From positions 186,001 to 250,000 of the forward strand of contig NZ_FXTP01000001.1 of NCBI RefSeq assembly GCF_900182705.1: a stretch of 64,000 bases of DNA, in the 5' to 3' direction. Made by a program: the position numbers and the translations under genes. Numbering within the stretch: position 1 is the stretch's first letter; every line of letters starts with the position of its first letter. Source of the DNA: Gracilimonas mengyeensis. Its GTDB lineage: Bacteria > Bacteroidota > Rhodothermia > Balneolales > Balneolaceae. Positions 55,087 through 63,289 of the stretch are shown one piece after another. A model generated the notes under the pieces. It worked only from the letters and a program-made list of their open reading frames with translations. It was not told the DNA's origin and did no database searches.

Positions 55087-55238
55087 TGGCGTTGAATAGA
55101 TTTTTGAAATCCTACTTTTCTGCTTAAATTTGTCATCGGTAAGATAAAAGCCAATAGCCCAATAACATCCTCATGCCATAGTTTCAAAAGGGCAATTTCG
55201 ATATCTCTTTGATGGACATTATAAAAGGAGATATAGCC

Positions 55239-55670
55239 ATGCGTAAAAAGATTTCAACTGCCTCTGTTCTTTCTGTTTCAATCATTTCCTTTCTTTTGGT
55301 GAGTTGCGGCACACCGTATCAAGCCCTGGACTTTTGGGGGCATGGTTTCAGCGAAAGAAAGCTCTCGGAACAAAGCTATCTTGTTTCATTCAGTGGCAAT
55401 GAAAGTACATCAGCCATCGAGGTTCAAAACTTGTTGCTTCGAAGATGCGCCGAACTCACACTGTCTGAAGGCTATAATTATTTCTTGATCCTGGACGAGA
55501 AATCCGACAAGAAAACCAGCTTGTCGTACATTGAAAGCTCCGAAGAATATAGCCGGGATGAAGAATACACGAAATCCGTTCAGATATACATGGCGAACAG
55601 AGATGAGCTTACCAAAGAAGAACTTCGCCAGGCGATAGATGCACGTGTTTATCTTGCATACAACAAATGA
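55239..55670 (+). CDS. CC0125/CC1285-type lipoprotein
   Basis: ATG 55239 lies 8 bases after AAGGAG (55225-55230); the frame opens earlier at 55209 but without a signal. It has 143 residues with lipobox LLVSC (Cys23). The mature start GTPYQALDFWGHGFSERKL and LVSFSGNESTSAIEVQNLLL, followed by RCAELTLSEGYNYFLILDE, match the CC0125/CC1285 lipoprotein pattern. The function of this family is unknown. It is a single gene between repeat-rich gaps. Confidence 0.8.
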   Translation: MRKKISTASVLSVSIISFLLVSCGTPYQALDFWGHGFSERKLSEQSYLVSFSGNESTSAIEVQNLLLRRCAELTLSEGYNYFLILDEKSDKKTSLSYIESSEEYSRDEEYTKSVQIYMANRDELTKEELRQAIDARVYLAYNK

Positions 55671-56169
55671 AGACTGATATGATTTTCGATGCTTAAACAG
55701 CAACTTTGCTCTTAGCCCGACCTCACCTCAATCCCCTCCTTCGCAAGGAGAGGAAGTTTGCTTGGCTTAACCATAAAGGAATCTTGAAGTATGAGTTTGA
55801 TGTATTACAAGAGTCCTTTTCCTTGAGAAGGAGAAGACAAAAGAGGTCAGCAGGGAAGGGCTGTGATCTTCACTCTACTTAGTTTTGAATCGCGGATTTA
55901 ATGGATAAACAGATTGCGCAGATTTTACAAAGGCTCAATCTATAATCTTTAATTTTCCATCCTTTAATATTTAATCATAATAAAGGTCGAATTCTTTCTT
56001 CCACCCCTTAGCCATCCATCAGACGACTCTCTGCGGGAATTAAGTGACGGAGAGCTAAGCCAGTCGTCGGATGGAATACGGGGTTTGTAATCTGCAATTT
56101 GTAATCTCCAATCTTTAATTCACAGATACATAATTTTTACATATACCGCCTTATTGCTATCTTCAGCGC
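55671..56169. other. Gene-free stretch with inverted repeats
   Basis: A CCTCACCTCAATCCCCTCC / AAGGAGAGG unit at about 55721-55755, similar to 40074-40105, is answered by an opposite arm at about 55813-55850 (CCTTTTCCTTGAGAAGGAG, AGAGGTCAG). A second inverted pair is CCATCAGACGACT (56016-56028) with AGTCGTCGGATGG (56062-56074), one mismatch. AT-rich sequence precedes the helicase start. I see no gene. Confidence 0.6.
56016..56074. repeat. Inverted repeat CCATCMGACGACT
   Basis: The arms at 56016-56028 and 56062-56074 match as reverse complements at 12 of 13 bases around a 33-base loop. It lies about 95 bases upstream of the helicase start. It is either an old repeat or an operator-like palindrome. 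Confidence 0.6.
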
Positions 56170-58188
56170 ATGAAGAAATTTGTTCTACAGAAGGAAGAGC
56201 CTCGTAAACGACCCGAAGATTATTCCATCCCGTATGCTGATTTGCTTAATAAACAGCAGCAGGATGCGGTGTTCCACGATAAAGGACCAGCTTTGGTGGT
56301 GGCGGGAGCGGGGACTGGTAAAACCCGTACGCTGGTGCATCGAGTGGCACGTTTGGTAGAAAGTGGGGTTAATCCCAACAATATTTTGCTGCTTACTTTT
56401 ACCCGTCGTGCCGCTAAAGAAATGCTTAACCGTGCAAGCAATATCCTGGATGAGCGTTGCCGGCAGGTGCAGGGCGGTACCTTTCATTTTTATTGCAGCT
56501 TGTTGCTTCATCGTTATTCCGAGGCCATTGGTTATCCCTCCAACTTTACCATCATTGACATAGCCGATGCGCTTGAAGTGATTCAGTTCGTGCGCACGCA
56601 GCTCAACCTTCATAAAAAAAAGAAACGGTTCCCCAACAAAAATACGCTGCGTAATATTATCAGCACCTGCCACAACAAAAACCTGGATTTGCGCGTGGTG
56701 TTGCTGGAAGAGTATCCGCAATTCCTGGAGCAGGAGGAAAAGATCCTGAAAGTGGTGGAAGGCTACCAAGAGTACAAAGAACGCAATTTTGTAATGGATT
56801 TTGATGACTTGCTGATCAACACCAGGGAGTTGCTTTCCAAGAATGATGACATCCGCAAAAAGGTGGCTTCTAAAAATGAGTTTGTGATGGTGGATGAGTT
56901 CCAAGACACCAATAAGCTGCAGGCAGAACTTACCGAGTTGTTTTCCAGCGTGCATGGTAACGTGATGGCAGTGGGGGATGATGCCCAAAGCATTTATTCC
57001 TTTCGTGGGGCCGATCACCAAAACATCATGGATTTTCCAGAGCGATTTAAAGGCACCAAGCTCATCAAGCTGGAAGAAAACTATCGTTCTACCCCCGAAA
57101 TCCTGGAAGTGGCGAATAACCTGTTGAAACAGGCTAATTATAAGTTTGATAAGCAGCTGTATTCCAACATCGAAAATGGGGAATTGCCGGCCCTGGTGCA
57201 GTCTTCCAGCGAGCACGACCAAAGCCGGTTTGTAACGCAGGCGGTACTCCAGATGCGGGAGCAGGGGATGGAGCTCAATGAAATGTCCGTGCTGTTTCGT
57301 AACGGGCGAGACTCTTTTGATTTGGAAGTAGAGCTGAACCGAAAGAACATTCCTTTTGTAAAATACGGCGGACAAAAATTTACCGAAGCCGCTCATATCA
57401 AAGATGTACTGGCGCATGTTCGTGTGCTGGTGAATCCCATGGATACTATTGCCTGGAACCGCGTGTTGATGCTGCTGGATGGTATCGGCCCCAAGACCGC
57501 CCAGGATTTATTTGAGTGGATTCGTCTGGCCAACAATCCGTACCGGCTGGATCTCTCGGATACCACCAGTCAGTCCTACATCGATCAGCTAAAAGAACTG
57601 AGTAAATTACTGGTCGATTTGAAAGAAAATGATCACTCGGTATCCAAAGTGGTGGAATTGGTTGTCGGTTACTATAGAGATTTTTGCAAGAGCCGGTATG
57701 ATGATTACCCAAAACGACTGAAAGACTTAGAAGCTTTTATTAATGTATCAGAGAGCTTTACTTCGCTCCCTAAAATGCTCGAAGAGTTGGCCTTGGACCC
57801 GATTACTGCTACGGCCGTAGATACGGAGCAAAAGACCAAGGAAGAGGCCCCGCTTATCCTTAGTACTATCCATTCGGCCAAAGGATTGGAATGGAGGCAT
57901 GTGTTCATCATTCAATGCCTGGATGGTATCATTCCGTCAGCTTATTCCGTTGAGGATGAGGAACAGCTGGATGAAGAATTGCGCCTCTTATATGTGGCCG
58001 CCACTCGTGCAAAAGAGATGCTCTATTTCAGTTATCCGGTACTGGCGCAGTCGGCGTACGGGGATTATTTTACTCAGCAATCCCGTTTTCTAAAAGATAT
58101 CAATAGTGAGTTGCTGGAAGAATGGAAGCTTGTAGAGGAGGAAACCAATCAGCTTTCCGATGGGGATCAGCAGCAATTGCCTGAATAG
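56170..58188 (+). CDS. UvrD/Rep-type ATP-dependent DNA helicase
   Basis: A protein of 672 residues with all superfamily 1A motifs: Q motif in LNKQQQDAV, Walker A AGAGTGKT (45-52), LLTFTRRAAKEML, DFDDLL and VMVDEFQDTN (II), VGDDAQSIYSFRGAD (III), LEENYRSTPEIL (IV), LSTIHSAKGLEWRHVFI (V) and LLYVAATRAKEML (VI). It unwinds DNA 3' to 5' in repair or replication restart. At 672 residues it is nearer Rep/PcrA than AddA. The C-terminal 20 residues are Gln/Glu-rich. A frame of 410 codons on the other strand is a shadow. Confidence 0.94.
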   Translation: MKKFVLQKEEPRKRPEDYSIPYADLLNKQQQDAVFHDKGPALVVAGAGTGKTRTLVHRVARLVESGVNPNNILLLTFTRRAAKEMLNRASNILDERCRQVQGGTFHFYCSLLLHRYSEAIGYPSNFTIIDIADALEVIQFVRTQLNLHKKKKRFPNKNTLRNIISTCHNKNLDLRVVLLEEYPQFLEQEEKILKVVEGYQEYKERNFVMDFDDLLINTRELLSKNDDIRKKVASKNEFVMVDEFQDTNKLQAELTELFSSVHGNVMAVGDDAQSIYSFRGADHQNIMDFPERFKGTKLIKLEENYRSTPEILEVANNLLKQANYKFDKQLYSNIENGELPALVQSSSEHDQSRFVTQAVLQMREQGMELNEMSVLFRNGRDSFDLEVELNRKNIPFVKYGGQKFTEAAHIKDVLAHVRVLVNPMDTIAWNRVLMLLDGIGPKTAQDLFEWIRLANNPYRLDLSDTTSQSYIDQLKELSKLLVDLKENDHSVSKVVELVVGYYRDFCKSRYDDYPKRLKDLEAFINVSESFTSLPKMLEELALDPITATAVDTEQKTKEEAPLILSTIHSAKGLEWRHVFIIQCLDGIIPSAYSVEDEEQLDEELRLLYVAATRAKEMLYFSYPVLAQSAYGDYFTQQSRFLKDINSELLEEWKLVEEETNQLSDGDQQQLPE

Positions 58189-58322
58189 ATTTGAGCCCGA
58201 TTTCTGATAAAGGAGTGTAATTTTCGGGATTTAATTAATCCTGTAAATCTCATCAATCCTGAAAAATCCTGGTTCATTCTATGATTTAAAGCAATGGTTA
58301 GACCAATCAGGCCTTGGCACCG

Positions 58323-58393
58323 ACACCTCTCACAAACAATACGGGAACAGCCGCATTGTTTGATCTCTCCTCAAGGAGAGACTTTATCGAGAC
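58323..58393. repeat. Dispersed repeat, copy B (see 35022)
   Basis: ACACCTCTCA, GGGAACAGCCGCATTGT and TATCGAGAC occur in the order found at 35022-35085. The insert between the last two blocks is a TCTCCTCAAGGAGAG palindrome, a unit also seen at 40074 and 55721. So repeat families are nested in one another. Confidence 0.7.
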
Positions 58394-58517
58394 GGTCTTA
58401 AAGTTACGTTGCCTGAAAATTTTTTGAGGTTTAATTCTAAATCGCAGACTTCACGGGGGCGAATTATAGCTATATAGTTGAATTAAGATTCCAAAATATT
58501 TCACTACTTCCTAAAAG

Positions 58518-58576
58518 TCCTCCCTTGAGGGAGGTGGCTTGCGCAGCGATAGCGGAGCAAGACGGAGGGTGTTTGA
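58518..58576. repeat. CCTCCCTTGAGGGAGG...CGGAGGGTGT unit
   Basis: A palindrome CCTCCCTTGAGGGAGG is followed by GGCTTGCGCAGCGATAGCG and GACGGAGGGTGTTTGATG. The last two blocks resemble 35221-35262. Confidence 0.6.
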
Positions 58577-58749
58577 TGCTAAGGCTTTCATTTATTTTAT
58601 CAGACTCACAAACTATACATGCGCCTGGATAACCATAATTCTGAAAATCCTGGTTCACAACCCCAGAACTTCGAGCTTGAATACCGCCCTTCCAATTATT
58701 ACCCTATTTCTAATATCTATTTCAACAATTATCAACTATCGCGGTCAAA

Positions 58750-61686
58750 GTGAAACAACTTCTACTCGGCTTATTCATCTTATTCGGGATTTCTGAGTGC
58801 TTAATAGCACAGGGATTTAACTCTACCAATGGCCGCAATCATCCCGAACTAAATTGGCAAGTGGCGGAAACGGCGCATTTTAAAATCATGTATCCGCAGC
58901 GGATTGCTGGGATTGAAGATGAAGCGGCGGCTATTGCGGAAGAAAGTTACCGTGTCTTATCAGAAAATCTGGATGTGGAATTTAATTACAAAATCCGCGT
59001 GTACCTTTCGGATGAGGATGAGGTCAACAATGGGTTTGCCGTGCCATTCCGCCGGGCCTATACCGATATTTGGGTGAATCTGAATGATTACAGCGAGATT
59101 TGGACCGGCAGCGAAAAGTGGCTGCGCAAAGTGCTGGCTCATGAACTGGCGCATATTTTTCACTTTGAAGCGGTTAAAGGGAATGCAGGGCTTCTACAAA
59201 ATGTATTTGCCACTCCGCGAACCCGATTTTGGTCAGAAGGGCTGGCTCAGTATCAAACCGAATATTGGGACTCACAGCGTGGCGATCGTTGGTTGCGTAA
59301 AGCTGTTTTTGATGATAACCTGAACTATAATTCCGGACAGGCGCTGGATGATGGCCGCTTGGTGTATGCGCTTGGAAATTCTCAGCTTCGCTACTTCACT
59401 GAAAAATATGGCGATAGCACGCTGGTGAATATGCTGAAGTATCGGGATACTTCTCTGGGGTTTATTAAGTATCATGATTTTTATGAGGCTTTTGATAAAG
59501 CAGTAGATGGCGGCTATTCAGCGTTTTTTGACGATTGGCGCAAGCATACCAACGTGTACTATAACACGCTGGCTTCGCGGATGGAACGAGTGGATTCCCT
59601 CGACGGAAAGTCTTTTGGCTTTCCTGCTACTTTTTTATTTGATGCGGCAGTGAGTCCCAACGATAGCCTTGTTGCCGTGCTGGGCTATCCATCAATGACA
59701 CGTCCGGTTAAAAGGCTGTATGTGATCACTACGGATTCATCCCATAAAACCAAACAAGTTGGAGAAGGCAGAATCAACGAGGACTTGGCCTGGAGCACCG
59801 ATGGACAGCAGTTGGTGTATTCTAGGCTTGTCAGGGGAGAACATTCATCGCTGGTGAATGATGTTTTTGTATATGATTTAAACAACGGAGAGGAGCATCA
59901 AATAACTTACAGCAGGCGAGCTAAATTTCCTGTTTTTGGGCCGGATGATGATCAGCTTTCGTATATCGTAAATGAAAACGGAACCGGAAACCTTTTTACC
60001 CACGATTTGAATACAGGACAGACACAACGAATTACCAACTACCAGGGCGATATTCAGTTGCTGTGGCCGCAATGGTTGCCAAAGCAAAACAGCTGGGTGT
60101 TTCATCGGTTCGGTGAAGCCGGTAACCGAAACCTGGTGTTACTCAACCGCGAATCTGGCAAGGAAACTATCTTGGATGATGGAGAACTGGACAACCGTAA
60201 GGTTGTGGTCAATCCTTCCGGCGATAAACTCGCCTATGTTTCACTGCGGGATGATGTGCCCAATGTTTTTATCTATGATTTCGAAACCGACCAGGAAACC
60301 CGGTTTACCAATGTTTTTACCGGGGCGGAAGTATTTGGCTGGGTTTCGGAGTTTGATACTATGGCTACTGAACACCTGCTGGTTGGCGCTTCGGAAAGCC
60401 GTACCAAAGATCAGCTGTATTTTGTTGAGGCAGATCGGGAAACCCCAGAAGTTTCAAATGATTATGTGCCGGCGGAATATGCCAGTTGGAAACAAAAGAC
60501 CCCGCCGGTACTTTTCCCAGATTCCATAGCCCCAGCTCCACAGCTGATATCTGATCGATATGAATATGCATCTTTTCAGAACATTACCCATGTAACCTCT
60601 TTTGCACTGCCATACTATAGTGCTGAGGATGATTGGGGTATTTTTGCTACTTCTAACTGGACCGAGCCTCTGGGCAAGCACACTTTTGCCGGCGGGGGAT
60701 GGCTGTCGATACCCGAGCCTGCAAAGAATTCTTATGGAGCCTTTTCCTATATCAATAACCAATGGTATCCCAGTATCTCACTGAATGTGTACCAGATGCC
60801 GGAGAATGGACAGTTTTATGGTGATCGATACTTGTTTGAAGAATACACCGGCGTTGATGTTACGGCACGGTGGCCGTTGGATACTTTTTCCGGTTCTTAC
60901 CAGCGTAGCACACTTGGGCTTAAGCTTCGTTACTATCACACAGATCCTTTTGAGCGTAGCAAGTTTTTGCAGATGTCAAATATTGAAGCTCCTCAATCTG
61001 CCACTATCGCTGACCTGGAATTGGCTTTTGAGGTAAAGAAACAACGTCCCTGGAGCCGAAATGTGATTCACCCGCTGGATGGCTCGGGCCTGAGATTTTC
61101 TCTCTCTGCTGCTAATGAGAGTGTAGCTTCAGACCTGAGCTTTTTGAAGGCTGATTTAAATGCTTACACGATGTTTCCCGCTTTAGGATTGCACCGTGTA
61201 TTTATCCAAACGCGTTTACAGACACAGTTCGGCAATCCCTTGCCCCAAAATTATATTGGCTTCTCACGCTATGATAATATCACCCTAAACCTTTTGGAGC
61301 AGGTACCTTTACGCTTTTTTGGAGATAACGAGCGGGTGCGCGGTTACCGTGATTTTGTGGCTGGTGATCAGGTAGCTTTTGCCAGCATGGAGTATCGGGT
61401 GCCTTTCTTACCCTCATTGCAAACCGAGATTTTGGGATTACTGAAGTTGGGAAGCACCTATGCTACATTGTTTACTGATGCCGGGATGGTTTTTGAAGGA
61501 CAAGCGGAGTCAGGTGAAAGCGGCACCATCAGCCGGTGGGGAGCAGGCGGAGAAGTGAAAAACCTGGTATCTCTTTTTGGGATCGAATTTGTACACAGCC
61601 TGGGAATAGCCAAACCCGCCAATCAATTATTTGATAATCAGCCATTTGAAGTGTACTATCGCATCAAAACAGTAGTACCTTTTTAA
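58750..61686 (+). CDS. Gluzincin protease-like / beta-propeller / outer-membrane barrel fusion
   Basis: A protein of 978 residues starting at GTG 58750, with a Sec signal (about 1-20). A metalloprotease-like domain of the peptidase MA type (about 30-280) has the zinc motif HELAH (His131, Glu132, His135) and a third ligand in RFWSEGLAQY (Glu163). TolB/WD40-like propeller repeats span about 290-560 (DLAWSTDGQQLVYSRL, YDLNNGEEHQITYSRRAKFP). The C-terminal 370 residues are strand-rich and close with the Omp85-type NERVRGYRDFVAGDQVAFAS and EYRVPFL segments, ending in Phe. It is probably in the outer membrane with the protease and propeller parts in the periplasm or outside. Confidence 0.85.
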   Translation: MKQLLLGLFILFGISECLIAQGFNSTNGRNHPELNWQVAETAHFKIMYPQRIAGIEDEAAAIAEESYRVLSENLDVEFNYKIRVYLSDEDEVNNGFAVPFRRAYTDIWVNLNDYSEIWTGSEKWLRKVLAHELAHIFHFEAVKGNAGLLQNVFATPRTRFWSEGLAQYQTEYWDSQRGDRWLRKAVFDDNLNYNSGQALDDGRLVYALGNSQLRYFTEKYGDSTLVNMLKYRDTSLGFIKYHDFYEAFDKAVDGGYSAFFDDWRKHTNVYYNTLASRMERVDSLDGKSFGFPATFLFDAAVSPNDSLVAVLGYPSMTRPVKRLYVITTDSSHKTKQVGEGRINEDLAWSTDGQQLVYSRLVRGEHSSLVNDVFVYDLNNGEEHQITYSRRAKFPVFGPDDDQLSYIVNENGTGNLFTHDLNTGQTQRITNYQGDIQLLWPQWLPKQNSWVFHRFGEAGNRNLVLLNRESGKETILDDGELDNRKVVVNPSGDKLAYVSLRDDVPNVFIYDFETDQETRFTNVFTGAEVFGWVSEFDTMATEHLLVGASESRTKDQLYFVEADRETPEVSNDYVPAEYASWKQKTPPVLFPDSIAPAPQLISDRYEYASFQNITHVTSFALPYYSAEDDWGIFATSNWTEPLGKHTFAGGGWLSIPEPAKNSYGAFSYINNQWYPSISLNVYQMPENGQFYGDRYLFEEYTGVDVTARWPLDTFSGSYQRSTLGLKLRYYHTDPFERSKFLQMSNIEAPQSATIADLELAFEVKKQRPWSRNVIHPLDGSGLRFSLSAANESVASDLSFLKADLNAYTMFPALGLHRVFIQTRLQTQFGNPLPQNYIGFSRYDNITLNLLEQVPLRFFGDNERVRGYRDFVAGDQVAFASMEYRVPFLPSLQTEILGLLKLGSTYATLFTDAGMVFEGQAESGESGTISRWGAGGEVKNLVSLFGIEFVHSLGIAKPANQLFDNQPFEVYYRIKTVVPF

Positions 61687-61697
61687 GGTTTCAGTTC

Positions 61698-61717
61698 ATC
61701 CTGCCAGGCAGGATTTG
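61698..61717 (+). terminator. Short palindromic hairpin after the fusion gene
   Basis: ATCCTGCC (61698-61705) and GGCAGGAT (61707-61714) pair with a very tight loop, followed by TTT. It lies 12 bases after the stop at 61686. It is a weak terminator or a repeat unit. The rest of the gap up to 61939 shows nothing certain apart from an A/T-rich stretch where a promoter could lie. Confidence 0.4.
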
Positions 61718-61939
61718 AAGAAAAGGGTATTCAAAAGGATGTAAATAAAAGATAAACAGGTATTAATAAATGATACGTATGGATCTTGGTGATCTGTTCA
61801 AAATCCCCATATGGTTATTATCAAAAAAAAGTAGTTTCTTAGACACGGCAAAACTTAAGATATTTTAATATTACGTCGATACTTAGATACAACCAACAGT
61901 TATCAGGCAGCGCTAATCCGCTAATTTGCAAGCAGTATT

Positions 61940-63277
61940 ATGGCACAATTCAGGCTTAAGGCAATATCTCAGAAAGGGAAATTGGTACAGACCGAGTTTG
62001 AGGCAGACAATAAAAAAGAAGCTCAGCTTAAGGTAGACCGCCTTTCCCGTACCAACGGACTTTCCATTAAGGCCCTGGATGAGAAAAAAATGTACCAGTA
62101 TAAGGTGCAACGGCCCGGTAAACCCAAAGTGACCGGCGAGCAGGAAGCGTATAGCAAAGAAGAGCTGGAAAAGGCGCTGGTGAAGCTGGGTTATAAAGTC
62201 ATTAGCATCAATAAAAAGCTGTTCGACTTTAAGGGCGGCGTACCGATGCAAGAGGTGGTGACCTTTATTCGCCTTTCCTCTGATCTGCTAAACCAACAGC
62301 TTTCCTATGATGAAATTTTGAATCTCCTGTATGAGGATACGCAGAATAAGCGCATGAAGGAGGTTATTAAAACCATCCAGAAGGACTTAAAAGATGGAAA
62401 GGAAGGTTCCGAGGTATATGGCAAGCACGAAGATGTTTTTGGAAAGTTTGCGGCCTATATGCTAAGTGTAGCTTCTACTTCTGGTAATATGGCTTTGGTA
62501 TTTGAAAGTACAGCCAAGTTCCTGGAACGGGATGCGGATTTTAAGAAAAATCTCCGTCGAGCCCTGATGATGCCCGCAGTTACGGTTTTGGCTGTAATTG
62601 GGGTGGTTTTGTTTTATGTAGGATATATTTTTCCTGCCACAGCCGAGTTATTTGTTGAGATGGACATCACCCTGCCACCGATGACGGCGGCTACCCTGGA
62701 GCTGAGTTACTGGCTCAGGGATAACTGGATTATGATTATGCTGTCCTTTGTCATACCTATCGCAGGCTTTATATACTATATAAAAACACCCAAAGGGAAA
62801 CTTAACCTTGATAAATATATTATTCATATTCCTGTTATTGGTGATCTGCTCCACAAAACCAGTATTGAGATTTTTTCCCGCGTATTCTATACGCTGTACA
62901 GTGGATCAGGGCAAAATATTGAAGTGATAAAGGTAGCAGCTGAGGCCTGCCGGAATAAATACATGGAAAAACAGATTAAAGAAGTGGCCATTAAAATGAT
63001 GTTGAAGGACGGGGCCGGTCTGATTGAGTCCCTGGAAACCACCGGTGTGTTTACTAAAACGGCCTTAAGTCGGTTTAGGTTAGGTGCCGAGTCAGGAGCC
63101 TTGCGGGAAAATGCCAAGCAGCTGGCCGAGTATTACGAGATTCAAACTACTTATAAAATGCAGTCGGTGATTGACATCATAAACCTGTTTATCAACTTGT
63201 TTATCATGATTGCCCTGATTGCTATTACCATCGTCTCGTCCGAGTCTGCTATTATCCAGCCAAATACCGGAATGTAA
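61940..63277 (+). CDS. pilC: Type IV pilus / type II secretion inner-membrane protein PilC (GspF)
   Basis: A protein of 445 residues. Two T2SSF domains are seen (about 105-230, VVTFIRLSSDLLNQQLSYDEIL; about 305-440, IFSRVFYTLYSGSGQNIEVI and SRFRLGAESGALRENAKQLAEYY), each ending in membrane helices. In front lie two copies of the short PilC N-terminal module (FRLKAISQKGKLVQTEFEAD and YQYKVQRPGKPKVTGEQEAY), where one is usual. It is the platform on which the ATPase acts to assemble pilins. It is followed 12 bases later by pilB, the reverse of the common order. Confidence 0.9.
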   Translation: MAQFRLKAISQKGKLVQTEFEADNKKEAQLKVDRLSRTNGLSIKALDEKKMYQYKVQRPGKPKVTGEQEAYSKEELEKALVKLGYKVISINKKLFDFKGGVPMQEVVTFIRLSSDLLNQQLSYDEILNLLYEDTQNKRMKEVIKTIQKDLKDGKEGSEVYGKHEDVFGKFAAYMLSVASTSGNMALVFESTAKFLERDADFKKNLRRALMMPAVTVLAVIGVVLFYVGYIFPATAELFVEMDITLPPMTAATLELSYWLRDNWIMIMLSFVIPIAGFIYYIKTPKGKLNLDKYIIHIPVIGDLLHKTSIEIFSRVFYTLYSGSGQNIEVIKVAAEACRNKYMEKQIKEVAIKMMLKDGAGLIESLETTGVFTKTALSRFRLGAESGALRENAKQLAEYYEIQTTYKMQSVIDIINLFINLFIMIALIAITIVSSESAIIQPNTGM

Positions 63278-63289
63278 TTGTTGATATAA

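Larger units (their letters stand above)
53924..55238. other. Long repeat-rich gene-free region
   Basis: No convincing gene in 1.3 kb; a 96-codon frame on the minus strand (54163-54453) is explained by repeats. It holds nested hairpins at 54124-54215, the 113-bp-type repeat at 54333-54444, an AATCCTG/GGTTCA unit at 54619-54657, an 11-bp tandem triplet at 54676-54708, and an inverted-repeat element at 54900-55086. The first 50 bases carry the tdk promoter and the last 40 the site for the next gene (AAGGAG at 55225-55230). Confidence 0.65.
58189..58749. other. Gene-free stretch built of dispersed repeats
   Basis: Four units lie here: AATCCTG...AATCCTGGTTCA at 58237-58279, the copy of 35022-35085 at 58323-58393 with TCTCCTCAAGGAGAG inside it, CCTCCCTTGAGGGAGG...CGGAGGGTGTTTGATG at 58518-58576, and another AAAATCCTGGTTCA arm at about 58637-58658. 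I see no gene. The start of the next gene (GTG 58750) has only a weak ribosome site. Confidence 0.65.

Noticed and set aside
56185-57417. A 410-codon open frame on the minus strand
   Set aside because: It lies wholly inside the helicase gene, whose motifs are intact. The translated text is rich in His, Leu and Gln with no recognisable domain, as expected from an antisense shadow.
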